Source of the DNA: Bacteroidota bacterium
Lineage (GTDB): Bacteria; Bacteroidota; Bacteroidia; Bacteroidales; Tenuifilaceae
Length of the DNA stretch: 24,472 nt
Reading direction: 5' to 3'
NCBI GenBank assembly: GCA_023406715.1
Contig: JAEXVC010000129.1
Span: 1 to 24,472 of the forward strand
A program made the translations under genes and the position numbers. Positions within the stretch are counted from its first letter, which is position 1; every line of letters begins with the position of its first letter. Positions 23,284 through 24,472 of the stretch are shown one piece after another. The notes under the pieces are model-generated. The model saw only the letters and a program-made list of their open reading frames with translations, was not told the origin of the DNA and searched no databases.

Positions 23284-23313
23284 ATAAAAACGGGGCTAAA
23301 GCCCCGTTTTTAT
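23284..23313. terminator. Bidirectional terminator between the S9 gene and the carboxyltransferase gene
   Basis: ATAAAAACGGGGC (23284-23296) and GCCCCGTTTTTAT (23301-23313) form a perfect stem with a 4-base loop. It has A runs before and T runs after, so it can work on both strands. It lies between the convergent stops at 23280 and 23341. Confidence 0.88.
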
Positions 23314-23340
23314 TCTAATCTAAATTTTCCTAACTATGAA

Positions 23341-24472
23341 CTAACAGAAATAATTTACTAAACCATCCAATAACCGCTGTAATTTCTCCTGCTCGGTCAT
23401 TGCTTCGTATTTACGTTTTTCTTCAAGAATTGCTTGCCTTTCAGCCTCTATACGTTTTTGCCTGTTAGCCTCGTGTTTTGCAAGTACCTTATCATGCAGG
23501 TATTTCTCTGCAACCTGTGGAAATAATTCAAGCAATAACTCCTCTTTTTCGGTTTCAGCCAACTTTACATTATCGCCATATTCTGGGAAAGTTGGGTTTG
23601 GTTGTTTTTTGTAGTTTGCAGTATTGTATGGGGTTTCCTCGCGCACACCGGCAATCTTCATTCTAAACTCTGGGTCTATAGGCTGAGGTGTTTTCCCATA
23701 AATTCCCTTTACCAAGTTAACATACTGTATGGATTTGTTGGTGTAGAATGGCTGACCCTTGCTCTCGTCAATTGCGCAGTTAACAGCCTGAGCACCTACA
23801 ATCTGACTTGTTGGTGTTACTAGCGGTGGGCAGCCTGCATCCAAACGCACCGAAGGAATTATTTCAAGAACTCGAGGTAGTAGTTGTTCCAACTTCAACT
23901 GTTTTAACTGAGCAAGCATATTGGTGTACATACCTCCAGGTATCTCAGCGTGCTTTACATTCTCGTCGGGAGCTGGGAAGTTAAAGTACTTCTCAATTTC
24001 CTGACAAGCTTCAACCAATGAGCTGTATTTACCATTTTGTGCAAAAAGAATAGCTTTTTCGAATAGGTTATCGATACGTGCTGGTAGAGTGTAGTTTGTA
24101 ATATCAAAATCTACAGGTAACTCGTAGGTATCCAAATCCTTTAGGTCGGTTCTAATCTGCTTCAACTCAAGGTTAATAGCCTGAACAGACTTAAGATTTA
24201 CTCCAGTTTCAATTCCAAGTTTATCGCAGAAAATCTGAATTAACTCAAACGAAGGAGCAGCGGGTCCACCAGCAAAGTTCCATATTGCAGTATCAACAAT
24301 ATCAACGCCATTGATAATTGCAGTAAGTGTAGATGCTAAACCATACCCAGGAGTACAGTGTGTGTGGAAATCAATTGGCACTTTAATTTCCCTTTTCAAG
24401 GAAGATATAAACCTTGCTGATTCCTCAGGGGTAACCAAGCCAGCCATATCCTTTAGGGTAATCATATCGGCA
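23341..24472 (-). CDS. Biotin-dependent carboxyltransferase (oxaloacetate decarboxylase alpha / pyruvate carboxylase subunit B type), 3' part
   Basis: The gene runs off the right edge. The visible part, about 376 residues, starts inside the carboxyltransferase barrel at ADMITLKDMAGLVTP, where the Lys is the carboxylated lysine of the active site. PIDFHTHCTPGYGLAS holds the two metal-binding histidines. Next come GGPAAPSFEL, IPGGMYTNMLAQLKQL and RLDAGCPPLVTPTSQIVGAQ, all typical of the conserved carboxylase (PYC_OADA) region. The C-terminal 60 residues are charged and helical and end VNYFC. There is no biotin attachment domain with its usual Met-Lys-Met, so biotin must be carried by a separate subunit. 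The exact substrate (oxaloacetate, pyruvate or methylmalonyl-CoA) cannot be decided from this part, so no gene symbol is given. Confidence 0.92.
   Translation of the reverse strand, partial: ADMITLKDMAGLVTPEESARFISSLKREIKVPIDFHTHCTPGYGLASTLTAIINGVDIVDTAIWNFAGGPAAPSFELIQIFCDKLGIETGVNLKSVQAINLELKQIRTDLKDLDTYELPVDFDITNYTLPARIDNLFEKAILFAQNGKYSSLVEACQEIEKYFNFPAPDENVKHAEIPGGMYTNMLAQLKQLKLEQLLPRVLEIIPSVRLDAGCPPLVTPTSQIVGAQAVNCAIDESKGQPFYTNKSIQYVNLVKGIYGKTPQPIDPEFRMKIAGVREETPYNTANYKKQPNPTFPEYGDNVKLAETEKEELLLELFPQVAEKYLHDKVLAKHEANRQKRIEAERQAILEEKRKYEAMTEQEKLQRLLDGLVNYFC

Noticed and set aside
1..24472. Insertion sequences, prophage genes, CRISPR arrays or toxin-antitoxin pairs
   Set aside because: I looked on both strands and found no transposase, integrase, regular spacer-repeat array or typical toxin genes.

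Overview
The window looks like chromosome from an anaerobic or facultative member of the Bacteroidota (Bacteroidales/Marinilabiliales-like). The base composition is AT-rich. The -7 promoter elements match TAnnTTTG. The gene types are typical of the phylum: a two-protein ResB/CcsA cytochrome c system, NrfHA, a FtcD fusion, a Bacteroidota-type PEP carboxylase, and secreted M14 and S9 peptidases. This assignment is inferred from gene content; no rRNA is present.

Region 1 (1-1048, minus): the 5' part of ribH (cut by the left edge) and a membrane-anchored TPR protein, separated by a terminator.

Region 2 (1181-10218, all minus) reads as a nitrosative-stress and nitrite-ammonification block. In transcription order it holds a Hcp-associated 4Fe-4S protein, hcp, a small cupin, a PepSY-type membrane protein, nrfH, nrfA, and the ResB- and CcsA-like proteins that attach heme to c-type cytochromes. 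Hcp handles NO or hydroxylamine, and NrfHA reduces nitrite to ammonium with quinol electrons. Upstream of the first gene lies a near-perfect Crp/Fnr-type palindrome about 41 bases before the predicted start of transcription, as expected for a HcpR-like activator. The first gene carries an in-frame TGA exactly at the second Cys of the family's Pro-Cys-Cys-Gly motif. The reading frame continues for 37 more family-like residues to a TAA. This is the most interesting observation in the window: a candidate selenocysteine codon, or else a recent nonsense mutation.

Region 3 (10518-11566, plus): an unrecognised pair, a protein with about eight membrane segments and a 78-residue helical protein, overlapping by 4 bases and closed by a strong terminator. 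A repeat-rich spacer follows.

Region 4 (11869-15578, plus): hutI, a DUF4197 lipoprotein and a fused ftcD, the last two steps of histidine breakdown to glutamate. A terminator closes the group.

Region 5 (15755-18832, plus): a tRNA-Thr(TGT), tRNA-Tyr(GTA), tRNA-Thr(GGT) cluster with its own promoter, then ppc.

Region 6 (19059-24472): divergent secreted M14 carboxypeptidase and S9 prolyl-oligopeptidase-type genes, then, after a bidirectional terminator, the 3' part of a biotin-dependent (oxaloacetate decarboxylase/pyruvate carboxylase subunit B type) carboxyltransferase gene running off the right edge. Together with the hut genes this suggests use of peptides and amino acids.

Several spacers hold degenerate palindromic or short-period repeats. 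I see no insertion sequence, phage gene or CRISPR array.
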